From: DASQDN01 sp963825845
GTDB taxonomy: Bacteria > Acidobacteriota > Terriglobia > Bryobacterales > Bryobacteraceae
Length of the DNA stretch: 64,000 bases
Direction: 5' to 3'
Assembly (NCBI GenBank): GCA_963825845.1
Contig: CAWGVL010000049.1
Coordinates: 75,799-139,798, forward strand
Shown here: piece by piece, positions 47,925-57,933 of the stretch
Layout of the letters: each line of letters begins with the position of its first letter
Position numbering within the stretch: the stretch's first letter is position 1
The notes under the pieces: model-generated
Told to the model about the DNA's origin: nothing
The model's input: the letters and a program-made list of their open reading frames with translations, nothing else
Databases searched by the model: none
Translations under genes and position numbers: made by a program

Positions 47925-48907
47925 CTCGTGCCCTCACCCGCAGCGTTGCTGGTTTCTTTCAGAACAGGCACGAAAAATGTCCGAGCCATCTCGCCGTCAA
48001 GTTGCAATATCCAAACTGCCCCTGTTTCCGCGCCGCTGATACGGTACATGCCCGATGTGGCGGTCCGCTGCACCGTGGTCGGTCGACAGGCGCACTCGAC
48101 GTGGCGGGTCGTACCGTCCGAGGAACTCCAAACATAGACGCCAGCGTCGGCGTCGCCAACGATAACCGAGGAATCTTGACCAACACCGACGGAAATGGGC
48201 GCTTTCAACCCGTCGGCGGCCGAAAGAATACGGGACAGCGTCGGAGCAGGTGTGAGGTCAGATATTAGATAGACATCCTGAGTCTGCTCATCGGCGACCA
48301 GCAACTTCTCACCGGGACCATCGAACGCAAGCGCCGAACTGGATAGCGTGAGCTCAGACGGCAAATCCGATTCGGCAGCATAAATCAGCAGCTTGCTCTC
48401 ACCCGCAACCTTGACCGATATCGCCGCCGTCGTTGCACGGTCATTGATTGCCAGGGCGCGGACTTCGGAGGACGCCATAAGCGGAATGGTCCGAAGAAGC
48501 TTAGGCTCTGTACCGAGATCCGACAAGATCCGAACACAGTTGCACTGCGCGGCATACAGAATCGCAGCCTCGGCTCCGGTGCTCAGGGCTCCGGCGTCGA
48601 AACCTGAAGGAACGCCCAAAATGCTAATGAATTCCGTTGTAGCGCCCGTGCGCCGAACAATCGACAGCGAATCCGCGCTTGCGGCCGATATTAGTGCAAA
48701 CGCACCGTCTTTGGCGACGAGCGCCGTGTCCGCACCGTCGATCGATATACCTCGTCCTGCGGCGGCCGCTCCAGGTGTTCCCGTGAGAGGACGAATTTGT
48801 TTAGACGCACCGTCGAAAACATACCCGATGACGGGAACGGAAAACTCTGTATCTGCGGCGAACGCCGTCGCCACGATCGCGATGATCGCTATCAATGTTC
48901 GTTTCAT
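47921..48907 (-). CDS. Secreted beta-propeller-like protein of the Ig-repeat operon
   Basis: The 328-residue product has a signal peptide (TLIAIIAIVATAFAA) and repeated short strand units (GRGISIDGADTALVAKDGAF, SSALAFDGPGEKLLVADEQT, PISVGVGQDSSVIVGDADAG) of a degenerate propeller. Paired cysteines are visible (CNC at about 122, CAC at about 275). No catalytic motif is seen. Its stop overlaps the start of the giant Ig-repeat gene by 4 bases, so the products are made in fixed ratio. A structural or display role in a secreted complex is likely. Confidence 0.7.
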   Translation of the reverse strand: MKRTLIAIIAIVATAFAADTEFSVPVIGYVFDGASKQIRPLTGTPGAAAAGRGISIDGADTALVAKDGAFALISAASADSLSIVRRTGATTEFISILGVPSGFDAGALSTGAEAAILYAAQCNCVRILSDLGTEPKLLRTIPLMASSEVRALAINDRATTAAISVKVAGESKLLIYAAESDLPSELTLSSSALAFDGPGEKLLVADEQTQDVYLISDLTPAPTLSRILSAADGLKAPISVGVGQDSSVIVGDADAGVYVWSSSDGTTRHVECACRPTTVQRTATSGMYRISGAETGAVWILQLDGEMARTFFVPVLKETSNAAGEGTR

Positions 48908-48920
48908 GGCAGTCTCGCAG

Positions 48921-49592
48921 TCAGCGCGGTGGTCCGAATCCCGGAGTTCCAGGTGTTATCGTTCCGGACGGTGCGTCTCCGGAAGGGGCTGGAGACGATG
49001 TGCCGCCTCCTCCGTTACTACCGCCACCTCCCGCGGCGGCCACGGCGGCCGCCGCGGCTCCCCCGCCAACAATCGCGAGCAGGATCGCCCACTTCTTGGC
49101 CGACCTGGACCCGGTTGCCACGGGCGCTGCGTTGGTCTGCGTAATTGTCACAGTTGCGCTTTCACCGCGAAACGAACCCACTGCCCGCATCTCGAACTGC
49201 CCCACCTGGTTGTTGGGACGGAGGCCTCGCGCAACAGCTCTTCCCGACGCGTCGGTTTGAACCATCAAGGTTCTGCTGCCATCCGCAAACAGTCCACCCG
49301 GACCGATGCTCGGTAGCACAAAAGATACGGATGCGCCTTGTATAGGGCGATTGGATGCATCGCGCACTTCTACAACCGGCTCATACGCCGTGTTTCGGCT
49401 GATGTTATTGATCGCATTCTGGCCTTCCACGACTTGGATCGAAATCTTGCCTGCGGGCGATGTTTGGGGTACCGGTATCGATGACTCCTGCGCATTGGCA
49501 GACATGATCAACCCGACATGCAGCACAATAGATATGAGTGCGGAGAAGATAACTCCATATGACTTTAGTACTAGAACCGTTGCACGTACCAT
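48921..49592 (-). CDS. Secreted Ig-like (Big_1-type) protein with C-terminal hydrophobic helix and Gly-rich tail
   Basis: The 223-residue product has an N-terminal signal or anchor helix (GVIFSALISIVLHVGLIMSANA). A bacterial Ig-like domain of the invasin type follows (VVEVRDASNRPIQGASVSFV, TDASGRAVARGLRPN, FEMRAVGSFRGESATVTIT). Then comes a helix (KKWAILLAIVGGGAAAAAVA) and a glycine/serine/proline tail. It is the first gene of the operon that ends with the giant Ig-repeat protein, 13 bases before the propeller gene. It could anchor the secreted partner to the membrane. The promoter is shared with the divergent JAMM gene 53 bases away. Confidence 0.75.
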   Translation of the reverse strand: MVRATVLVLKSYGVIFSALISIVLHVGLIMSANAQESSIPVPQTSPAGKISIQVVEGQNAINNISRNTAYEPVVEVRDASNRPIQGASVSFVLPSIGPGGLFADGSRTLMVQTDASGRAVARGLRPNNQVGQFEMRAVGSFRGESATVTITQTNAAPVATGSRSAKKWAILLAIVGGGAAAAAVAAAGGGGSNGGGGTSSPAPSGDAPSGTITPGTPGFGPPR

Positions 49593-49645
49593 AAGGTAAA
49601 CTTCTTAAGAGTGACGCATTCGAATCGCAGACACAAGAGGGGGCA

Positions 49646-51480
49646 GTGGCAGAACACGACGTAATCTCGGAAGTATCTTTCGCGAGTACGGAAAGTGTAT
49701 CAATCCCACTCAAGGACATCCGCTATACTTCTATTCGCTATAGCAAGCCAGTTCTAGATGCTATCCGCCACCATGCAGTTGATCAATTTCTATCGATCCC
49801 CCGCGGCGGCCTGGAAGTCGGTGGATTGCTGTTCGGACGCTACGTCGACGGTGTTATTGAGATTCTCACGTCGGAAGACTTACCCATTGAATATTCGTTC
49901 GGACCGTCGTACGTCTTCTCTGGGCGCGATGAAGAGGCTCTCGATGATCGACTCAAACAGCCGCGCATAGAGCTGCACGGCGCACCCCTTGAACTCATTG
50001 GTTGGTGGCATTCGCATACACGCACCAGCATCGAGCTAACTGAAGAAGACCTGCGAATACACCAAAAGTTTTTCGGAGGTGAGCGGTCGGTCGCTCTCAT
50101 TCTAAAGCCTTTCAAACTCGACCCGGCGCAGGCGGCTGTTTACTTCCCAAATGCAAGCCCGGATCCGCTCATCGCGGCGTGCCAGTTCTCGATCGGTATC
50201 CCCAAGGCAGCAAGTCCGGAAGCTAAGCCTTCGGAACCTCCCCTCCTTGAACGCGTAGCGGTGGCTCCGGCTGCTGAGCTTGCTCCGGTCAAAGTTGAAG
50301 CTATAATCATTCCTCCGCACAAGAAGCGTGGCTTGCGTTCGAGTTCGGCACTCGCGATCGTAATGCTCTGCGCATTCGGGCTATTCGCGCTAGGTTTTGC
50401 GAACATGGTCCCGCGCTCCGAAGGCTCCGCCACAGCCGCTCGGATTGACCTTGTCACAGCCGGTGTCCTCAACGACGGCCAACGAGCTGATTTTGCGGTG
50501 GGATCGGAATGCTGACGCGCTTCAATCCACAGTCGGCGGGGAGCTAGTCATCGTCGACGGGCCAAAGATCACGCGAATTCCGCTTAGTGTTGACAGCATA
50601 AGCAGCGGGACGCTGCGCATACGTCCGGCAGAGCAGTAAAGTCGAAGTACGTTTGAGAGCTCGGTCTCGGAACAACGAACTGCACGAAGCCGTGGCTCAC
50701 TTTGTTGGTCCGGAGCTAACTCCGCCACCCCCACGAGCGGACGTCGTAGTTGCAACTATCTCGACGACGCCCTCGAAGAACGAAAATGAGGTCGAGCGCA
50801 TGAAAGCAGAACTGCTAAAGCTGAACGGCGAGTTAATGCGGATGCGCTCAACAAGCAAGCCAGCAGAATCAGCGCCCTTGAAGGTGCCTGAGGTCGTGCG
50901 GCCTCCATCTATAGCTACGCGGCAGCGCGCGTCGTCCGTACCACCCCCTGAGGCTCAGATCCCTACGCCACCACCTCCGACGATGGTTGTTTCGGTCCAG
51001 ATTCCTGCATCGCCGGTCACCATTCCCGACGCGGCTCCTCGTGTCCAAGGAACGCCTCCACCCGCAGTTCAGCCCACACAAGGCACCGCCAGACCGACAA
51101 CGTCCTTGTCCAGAGGACGAGCCATATGGACAGGCATGCTTACAAAGGGTAGTATCCTCCTCGTTGATGGGCGGCGGCCGAGCACGGGCGCCTTGACCGG
51201 CCGCATGCCCAGCGGTCCCAGCAGGATGCGAATATATCCTGCGGACCTCGCAGAAGCCGGCATTGTCGTCTATACGCAAGACAGCAAACAGCGCATTGAA
51301 ACGCCCAGCGCGGCAAATGGGTGGAATCTGACGACGTATCGCCCGGATGGGAGGCGTTCTCGCGACATCACGGTTTTGGAAACGCCCGGAGCAGCAAACA
51401 ACTGGCAAAGAGTGATGATGCGGGCGGAGCAGCGACCCGTCTCGATGCTGGTCATTGAATGGGAAGAAATCGCGCGCTAA
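49646..51480 (+). CDS. JAMM (MPN+/JAB) metalloprotease with transmembrane helix and large C-terminal region (two frameshifts)
   Basis: GTG 49646 has a GAGGGGG site upstream. The N-terminal domain is a JAMM peptidase with a complete zinc motif: E57 in GGLEVGGLLFG, and H122, H124 and D135 in WWHSHTRTSIELTEED (HxH, seven residues, T, two residues, D). A membrane helix (SSALAIVMLCAFGLFALGFA) follows near residues 233-255. The next frames (shifts near 50440 and 50640) give a beta-rich Ig-like part (QPVSSTTANELILRWDRNAD), a coiled coil (VERMKAELLKLNGELMRMRS), a proline-rich linker and a final beta domain ending VSMLVIEWEEIAR. JAMM enzymes cut isopeptide or C-terminal peptide bonds; here the peptidase would be cytoplasmic. 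It is divergent from the Ig-repeat operon. Confidence 0.83.
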
Positions 51481-51905
51481 CTCGCCAGCCAGCGCAGAGC
51501 CCACACAATAATCGTTCCATTCACGACCATGAAGGCGATGAAAGTGTGTAGTGAGATTGAAACAACCTTGGGACGAGCGTCGTAGGATTCAGGATTCGCC
51601 CACCACCACGCGCAGTCCGCCGACCACAGAATCGTGAAGGCATAGTTCAGATACAATCCGCCACCGAAATTTAATCCAAACAGCTGCAACGTTTCCCGTG
51701 CCGTCTCTCGATAAGCGATTGTGTGGCTCCAGGCGTAGAAGTATTCAAAAGCACAATATACATGGACCAGGTGCAAGATTAGACCGGCCATCCACCACAA
51801 CCGACATGCTCGTCTCCTTCCCTCCAGCAGCAACCAGATTGCGATTACGTAAATCGCAGCCGACGCGCGTGCGGAAAGAACAGTAATCAACGGTCCAGGA
51901 TCCAT
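51477..51905 (-). CDS. Four-helix membrane protein, unknown function
   Basis: The 142-residue product has four hydrophobic helices (ASAAIYVIAIWLLLEG, LWWMAGLILHLVHVYCAFEY, LYLNYAFTILWSADCAWWW, TFIAFMVVNGTIIVWALRWL) and is rich in tryptophan and histidine. No family is recognised. It converges with the JAMM gene (4-base overlap of the ends) and is divergent from an MFS gene with 58 bases between starts. Confidence 0.75.
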   Translation of the reverse strand: MDPGPLITVLSARASAAIYVIAIWLLLEGRRRACRLWWMAGLILHLVHVYCAFEYFYAWSHTIAYRETARETLQLFGLNFGGGLYLNYAFTILWSADCAWWWANPESYDARPKVVSISLHTFIAFMVVNGTIIVWALRWLAS

Positions 51906-51963
51906 TCCGAACTCTCACGGTACACTGACTGTTTCGCCGACTGTCTTAGCAACCAAGATCCAC

Positions 51964-53226
51964 ATGGGTACAACGACCAGCGCCCTGCCAACACCGATTG
52001 GAAGACAGCGGTCTGTTTACTACGGCTGGGCCAATCTCGGCGTGGCAGCGCTTGCAATGGTCGGCACGCTTCCGGGACGAACGCAAGGCCTGGGTCTCAT
52101 TACCGAGTCCCTTATCAACGATCTCGGAATCGATCGGGTTAGCTATGCAACAGTGAACCTTTATGCGACCCTGATCGGAGCACTGTTTTGTCTGCCGTGC
52201 GGCCGAATTGTGGATCGTTTTGGATCACGCGTTGTGATGACGGGAGTGCTCTTAGCGCTCGGAATCACCGTAACAATAATGAGTCAGACAAGTGGACTCG
52301 CTGTTCTTGGACTCTTAATCACGCTTACTCGTGGGTTCGGCCAGAGCGCGCTATCGGTGGTCAGCCTCGCACTTGTAGGCAAGTGGTTCTCACGCCGTCT
52401 GAACTTTGCAATGGGGATCTATTCCTTGCTCGTGGGTGTCGGTTTTATCGCAGCATTCCCATCCGTCGGGCAGGCCGTACTTGCAAGTGGGTGGCGCGCC
52501 TCCTGGTTGGCCGTTGGTGTAGTTCTTACCGGCGTATTCGCTCCTGTCGCGTGGATTGTGGTGAGAAACGGACCTGAACAGGTTAGCTCGATACTCGACG
52601 GAGACTCATGCCAGATGAACACGCCATTGGCGGACCTGAATCTGATGGATGCCCTCCGGAGTGCGGCCTTTTGGACGTTTGCCCTGTCGAGTTCGATGTT
52701 CGGACTCGTGTACTCCGGGATTGCGCTTTTCAATCAGTCGATTCTGGAACAGCGTGGTTTCGACGCCACAACTTATCACACGGTCCTGGTCATCAGCACG
52801 ATAGTTGGACTCGGCGCAAACTTCGCGGGTGGCTGGATCGCTTCCAGGTATTCGATTCAGACGCTGATGGGCGCCGGGATGGCCGTTCTGGCCGCATCGC
52901 TTCTCCTGCTGCCGAACGTTCGAACATTCGCGCACGTGGTCACGTATGGTGCCAGCATGGGAGTCGCGGGAGGTGTCGTGACTGTCGTGTTCTTCTCTGT
53001 TTGGGGCCAAGTCTTCGGACGAACGCATTTAGGACGAATTCAAGGCTGCGCTCAAATGATGACGGTACTTGCCTCTGCAGTGGGTCCTTTGTTGCTTGCG
53101 GAAACACTGGAGCGGACGGGCTCATATGAGTCAATCTTTCTGCTTCTGATGATTTGCGTCGCCGTGCTGGGTGTAGCGTGCTGGCGTGTCCGCCTGCCAA
53201 TTCGAATCGGAAAGGAGCCGAGATGA
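51964..53226 (+). CDS. MFS transporter
   Basis: The 420-residue product has about twelve membrane helices and the MFS loop motif as GRIVDRFGSRVVMTG after TM2. A second-half equivalent is GGWIASRYSIQTLMGAG. The N-terminus YYGWANLGVAALAMVGTLPG resembles the oxalate/formate-antiporter and monocarboxylate-like branches, but the substrate cannot be named. The stop overlaps the start of a lipoprotein gene (ATGA), so both are one transcript. Confidence 0.85.
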   Translation: MGTTTSALPTPIGRQRSVYYGWANLGVAALAMVGTLPGRTQGLGLITESLINDLGIDRVSYATVNLYATLIGALFCLPCGRIVDRFGSRVVMTGVLLALGITVTIMSQTSGLAVLGLLITLTRGFGQSALSVVSLALVGKWFSRRLNFAMGIYSLLVGVGFIAAFPSVGQAVLASGWRASWLAVGVVLTGVFAPVAWIVVRNGPEQVSSILDGDSCQMNTPLADLNLMDALRSAAFWTFALSSSMFGLVYSGIALFNQSILEQRGFDATTYHTVLVISTIVGLGANFAGGWIASRYSIQTLMGAGMAVLAASLLLLPNVRTFAHVVTYGASMGVAGGVVTVVFFSVWGQVFGRTHLGRIQGCAQMMTVLASAVGPLLLAETLERTGSYESIFLLLMICVAVLGVACWRVRLPIRIGKEPR

Positions 53227-53684
53227 CTCTGGGGCGTCCGGTTATAGCTATTGCTCTGATGACTCTGCTTCTGTGGTCGTGTGCTCGCAAAAGTAGCGCG
53301 GATCCTGAAGGAGACCGAAATCGAGCATTCGCGCAATCGATGTCCGGCGTAACATTGCTGGGATACTCTACGAGACTCAACCGCGAAGGGTTGTCAAAAG
53401 AGGAGCGCTACTCGATCCAAAAAGTGACTCATCTGACTGGTGATACGTGGCTGTTCCAAAGCAGGCTCAAGTATGACGATCATGACATTCCCGTCCCGAT
53501 TCCTTTGACCGTCAAATGGGCAGGAGACACACCAGTGATCACACTTACGGATTTGTCGATCCCAGGAGTCGGGTCTTATACTGCGCGCGTGTTGATCTAC
53601 GGTGATCAGTACGCCGGAACGTGGAGTGGCAAAAACGTCGGCGGACAGCTATTTGGGAAGATCGTTCGCGGTAGCGCTCCCTGA
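53223..53684 (+). CDS. Small lipoprotein, unknown function
   Basis: ATG 53223 overlaps the MFS stop. The product of 153 residues has a lipobox (LMTLLLWSC, C20) and a beta-rich mature part with alternating strands (TWLFQSRLKYDDHDIPVPIP, TARVLIYGDQYAGTWSGKN, VGGQLFGKIVRG). The calycin-like end pattern suggests a small lipid- or ligand-binding barrel of the periplasm, but I do not recognise the family. Confidence 0.75.
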   Translation: MTLGRPVIAIALMTLLLWSCARKSSADPEGDRNRAFAQSMSGVTLLGYSTRLNREGLSKEERYSIQKVTHLTGDTWLFQSRLKYDDHDIPVPIPLTVKWAGDTPVITLTDLSIPGVGSYTARVLIYGDQYAGTWSGKNVGGQLFGKIVRGSAP

Positions 53685-53717
53685 GTATGCAGGGCCGCTG
53701 CGCTCAGAAGGAGAGGG

Positions 53718-53751
53718 CTCCCGGGAGACTGACGGGTCAGCCTTCCGGGAG
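53718..53751. terminator. Stem-loop between convergent genes
   Basis: CTCCCGG at 53718-53724 pairs with CCGGGAG at 53745-53751, and inside the loop CTGAC can pair with GTCAG. No T run follows on either side, so it is a terminator candidate only by its position between the convergent ends at 53684 and 53786. Confidence 0.35.
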
Positions 53752-53785
53752 TTCACTTCACGAAGCAAGTACAGTGCAGGTCGGA

Positions 53786-54636
53786 TTAGGCTAACTGCGC
53801 CTTCATGTATTCATAGCACTTGCGCACTTCGACCACCGGATCTGTGCCCTTGTACTCATACTCGATCATCGCGGGTATGCCCCAGTTCTTGTTCTGACGG
53901 AGCATTTGCAGGACTGCTTTGATCGGTGTGTCCCCTTCTCCGAACGGGACATTTGGACCTTGGTCCTTTTTGCGATCTTTGATATGCAACGTCACGATTT
54001 TGTCGTGATGCTTCTGCAGATAATCCACAGCATCATAGTTCGCAGCCGTCATGTGGCCGATATCCAGATTGATCAGAATATTGGGATTACCTTCCATGGC
54101 TTTTGCGAAGCTCTCAGGAGTGGCAAACTCCTCTGGGTCCTTCACGTTGGAATGGTTGTGCATAGCGACTTTTACACCAGCCTTCGCCGCGAGGTCGTTC
54201 AGGCGCTTCCCTTGACTCACCTTGGAGGAAGCCGTAATGATCTTTGTCCCCGAGCAGCTTTGTCATTTCCATGCCATGGAGAACTTCCTCGTCTGTATAC
54301 TCGGCCCGGAAGCTGAAATTCACGGCATAGATTTGAATACCGGCATTGTTGAACTTCCGACGGACCTCCTTCATCTGGTCTAGTGAGGAGGGAGCCGTAC
54401 GCCATTTCTTCAACTCCGCTTTATCCTTCGGCTCGAGGTGGCCCTGCCATAGCTCGACATAGCTGAGCCCGATGTCCGACATCGCCTTGATCGCGTCATC
54501 TAGCGGCATCGTCACGGAAGCTATAGCTCTGGGCGCCCATTTTTACGCCCTTTACATTCGAATTCGGCTTGCCAAATGCAAGGGGGGCCGACGCGGCTGC
54601 AATCGCAAGTTTATTGAAGTCTCTTCTGGAATACAT
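53786..54636 (-). CDS. Tat-exported sugar phosphate isomerase/epimerase family protein (two frameshifts)
   Basis: The gene starts at ATG 54636 with a twin-arginine signal (MYSRRDFNKLAIAAASAPLA). The first frame ends at SYSFRDDAAR near 54520 and continues in another frame with PLDDAIKAMSDIGLSYVELW. After a second shift near 54210 it continues as KAGVKVAMHNHSNVKDPEEF, NILINLDIGHMTAANYDAVD, IVTLHIKDRK and GIPAMIEYEYKG. These are the metal-binding blocks (His, Asp-x-Gly-His, His, Glu) of the xylose-isomerase-like TIM barrel (AP endonuclease 2 family). Substrate unknown. It is divergent from a membrane glycosyltransferase-like gene. Confidence 0.8.
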
Positions 54637-54668
54637 GGAAGGTCCTGGAACCATGCCATCATATCAAA

Positions 54669-56775
54669 TTGACTCAGTTACTACCGGTATTTCTTGGCGC
54701 TGCACTCGTAATCGCAGCGGCCTGGTTCGCCGGTCGCGCGGTCGCTCCGGCTCTTCCACGCTGCCTATCATTCGGCATCGGAAGTATTGTTCTCAGCTAT
54801 GGCATTTTCGGCTTGATGCTCGCGCACCAGGCGCGTAAACCGATATTGACTGGTTTACTCTTGACATGTATGCGCGGCCGGACTCGTTCGCCGGCCCGGT
54901 TTCACCCTCACGCGTCCGCCGACCCTTGTCATCGCTGTTTATGCGCCGTTCACCATCTGGTACCTGGTCAACGCGCTGGCGCCCGAGATCCATGCGGACC
55001 CAAATGTGTATCACCTGCAGCCCGCAATCGACGCGCTCCGATACGGCGGCTTCTCCGGTGATATCTCGTTCTATGCACGGTTGCCGCACGCGGTTGAAAT
55101 GCTCTTTGTGCCGGCGTGGTTAAGTGGGGGATCATCCGCAGCTAAACTGGTCCACTTCGCCTTCCTGGTGGCGACCCTCCCTGCGATCGTTCACGTCGCA
55201 CGACGGCTAAATCTGCCATATATGGCCGGTCATATTGCGGCTGCATTTTATTTCTGTACGCCGATTGTCGGCTTGGCTGGGACAGCCGCGTTCAACGATG
55301 CCGCTCTCGTGTACTTCACCGTCGCTGCAATCGCTCTTGCCCTGGATGGCAAGGCTGTTCACGCGGGGGTTAGCGCCGGCTTCTGTTACGGAGTCAAGAT
55401 GACGGGAATCATCGCGGTTCCTATTGCGATTGCCTTCTTTCTTGCACGCCGGCAGTGGCGTTTCGCTTTCTTCTGTGCCACCGCGGCGATGCTGACTAGC
55501 AGTCCATGGTTGATCCGAAATGTAGTGGAGACCGGAAATCCGTTTGCTCCGTTCTTCAATCGCTGGTTCCCGAACCCATACTTCTACGTATTAACCGAAC
55601 AGACGCTGACAGCCACGTTGCGAAGCTATGGGGTCTCATTCCGGGAGCGTTTCCCGGAGTTGTTAGCCGGCCACCGACTCCACGGGATCATTGGTCCAAC
55701 CTTTATGATCGCTCCGATTGCCCTGCTTGCTCTGAGGCGCAGATCGGGCGCTATGCTCGTAGCGATCACCCTCATTCTCTCCCTACCCTGGTGGATGAAC
55801 GCCGGCGCCCGATTCTTGATGCCGGCCCTGCCGTTTCTGACGCTAGCGATTTGCGCGGCAATGCCGATTCGCCTCGCGGCGCCCCTCCTTGTGCTGCACG
55901 CGATCACGAGTTGGCCGGCAATGGTGAACGCGTATTCTCCCGGGTTCTCCAGTTGAATCAGTTCCCGTGGCGAGCGGCGCTAAGACTCGAAAGCGAGACC
56001 GATTACCTTACGCGGGCTTCTTTAGATTATCGATACGTAAAACTCGTAGAGCAGAACACTCCGCCGGACGCACGTGTCCTCGATCTTTTTCGGCGCTCAC
56101 CGGGCATTCACGCCGAGAGAGTTTGTCGGTTCGTGGAGCACGGCCCTTGGTGTCCGTTCGCTCGAAGCGCTGGAGTTCGCGCGTGCACAAGGCAGCCCGG
56201 CATTCCGGGTTATCGATGCTTCGTTTGAATCATCCTCGATCTGCGGCGTGCGGATCATCGAAACGGCGAACACGCCGGAGGTTTGGAACCTTCACTCTGT
56301 AGAGTTGCGAAACCACGGAATCCGGGTCGACGATCGAAAAGGCTGGACGGTCTCGTCCTCCTTGAACCCGTGGGAACTGGCATTCGCATTCGACCGGAAT
56401 CCGGTAACGCGATGGTCAACCTGGAAAGCCTCCGAACGCGGCATGTTCGTACAGGTAGAAATGGCACAGCCGGTGGAGGCCGATTCGGTTCGCGTCCTGA
56501 CGCCCTTGTCGGCCCGGAGAGTCGACATGAACATCCAGATCTGCCGAAATGGCCGCTGGCAGCGTGTGCCTGCCCGATCAACGGAAGGTCCGCTGCTCAA
56601 CTTGAGGCCGGCGGCGACCGAGATGTTGAAGAACGCGGGCATCACGCACATTTTGACGCCCGCCGCTTATCAGGGCATAGGGTTTCTAGGGGAGAAGCTT
56701 GTCAACGAAGCCGAAGCATGGGATATGGAGGTTGTTGGGAATCTCTACGCAGTGTACCTTCTCAAGCTACGCTAA
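54669..56775 (+). CDS. Polytopic GT-C-like membrane protein with C-terminal beta domain (several frameshifts)
   Basis: The pieces form a protein of about 700 residues. N-terminal helices (LLPVFLGAALVIAAAWFAGR, CLSFGIGSIVLSYGIFGLML) are followed after shifts near 54830-54905 by ALAPEIHADPNVYHLQPAID. Its acidic loop (EIHADPNVYHL) resembles the catalytic first loop of GT-C enzymes. About eight more helices follow to 55956. After shifts near 55930 and 56090 a soluble part appears with VWNLHSVELRNHGIRVDD and FAFDRNPVTRWSTWKASERG, a discoidin-like pattern. It likely transfers a sugar from a lipid-linked donor at the membrane. The TTG start at 54669 is weak. Confidence 0.65.
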
Positions 56776-57838
56776 GCACGACGGCGGTCATGTCGTCATC
56801 GGCTCCGAGGTGTGACGCCTCTGCAAGGATCGAATAGGCGGTCTCGGCCGCTGTTCGCCTTGCACAACGACGGAGCGCGCTGACAACACCGATTTCACCG
56901 AAATCGAGATTCTCGCGGGAGCCCGCTTCCGTTACTCCGTCGCTTATGATCGCGAGTTTATCCCCTGGCTCCAACTGCACTGTTCGAGCCTCGCCGTGCC
57001 ACGCAACGGACATGCCCACAGGCATTCCGCTGCTTTCAAGAGTTCCATACAGCCCGCTCGCTCGCAGTAAGACGGGCGCGGAATGACCGGCATTGACATA
57101 AATAAGCGTACCTGATGCAGCGCTGTAGACACCGTAAAATACCGTCGCGAACTGCTCGGTGGGACTCGATCTCCAGAACACATCGTTAACCGCACTGATC
57201 AATTGAGCCGGCTCGAATGCAAGATCGCCACGACTCCGGATTCCTGCCTGCAAGTGCGCCATCAGCAGCGCCGCGCCCGTTCCCTTCCCGGAAACGTCAG
57301 CCAATACAACGCCGATTGCCGTCACTGAGATCGATGAAGTCATATAAGTCTCCGCCGATGTCACCGATCGGCAAAGAGCGACCGGCATAGTCGAGATTGG
57401 GGATCAGGGTCTCGGATCGACCCAGCAACGTTTGCTGTATTCGACGGGCGACTTCTGATTCACTTCGCGCGTGAGATCCGTACCGGTCGATCGCTGCAAG
57501 CAGACGCGTATTGTCCCAAGGCTTCTCAATAAAATCGATTGCGCCGCGACGCATGGCTTCGACCGCTACAGCTACCGAGCCCAGGCGGTCATAACAAGTA
57601 CCGGGGCAATCACACCCGACGCGCGCAGCCCGTTCAGTAGATCGAGACCTTCTCCACCTGACGTCGTGTCGCGAGCGTAGTTCAGATCCAGCAGCAGAAT
57701 GTCGAACGGCTGCTTGCGAGCCTCATCGAGTACCGCGTTTGGAGTGGATGCCGTGACCGCTACGTGACCTCCGCTTTTGAGCAGAAGGCGCGCTGCTTCA
57801 AGGACATCGGATTGGTCATCGCCTATCAGAACTCGCAT
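56762..57838 (-). CDS. Receiver-PP2C (RsbU/SpoIIE-type) phosphatase (two frameshifts)
   Basis: From 57838 the receiver domain reads VLIGDDQSDVLEAARLLLKS with phospho-acceptor Asp in ILLLDLNYARD. A shift near 57575 restores VEAMRRGAIDFIEKPWDNTR. The linker and PP2C-type domain follow: RRIQQTLLGR and SLPIGDIGGDLYDFIDLSDG. After a shift near 57320 come VVLADVSGKGTGAALLMAHL, GTLIYVNAGHSAPVLLRASG, LAIISDGVTEAG and HLGADDDMTAVVLSV. All metal-binding aspartates of the class are present. Such proteins dephosphorylate anti-sigma-antagonists and so control a stress sigma factor; no partner is nearby. Its 3' end overlaps the convergent gene by 14 bases. Confidence 0.87.
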
Positions 57839-57933
57839 CGCGCATGGTATGGAGCACCTTTCAGGCCAGCCGGAACCTGTTGAATCCTGGTCGGATTTAT
57901 GGTCTCGACTGTCCGTATCTGGGACGTACGCGT

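Noticed and set aside
49646..51480. JAMM protein as part of a CBASS or ubiquitin-like conjugation locus
   Set aside because: No nucleotidyl cyclase, E1/E2-like, ubiquitin-like or effector gene lies within several kilobases on either side.
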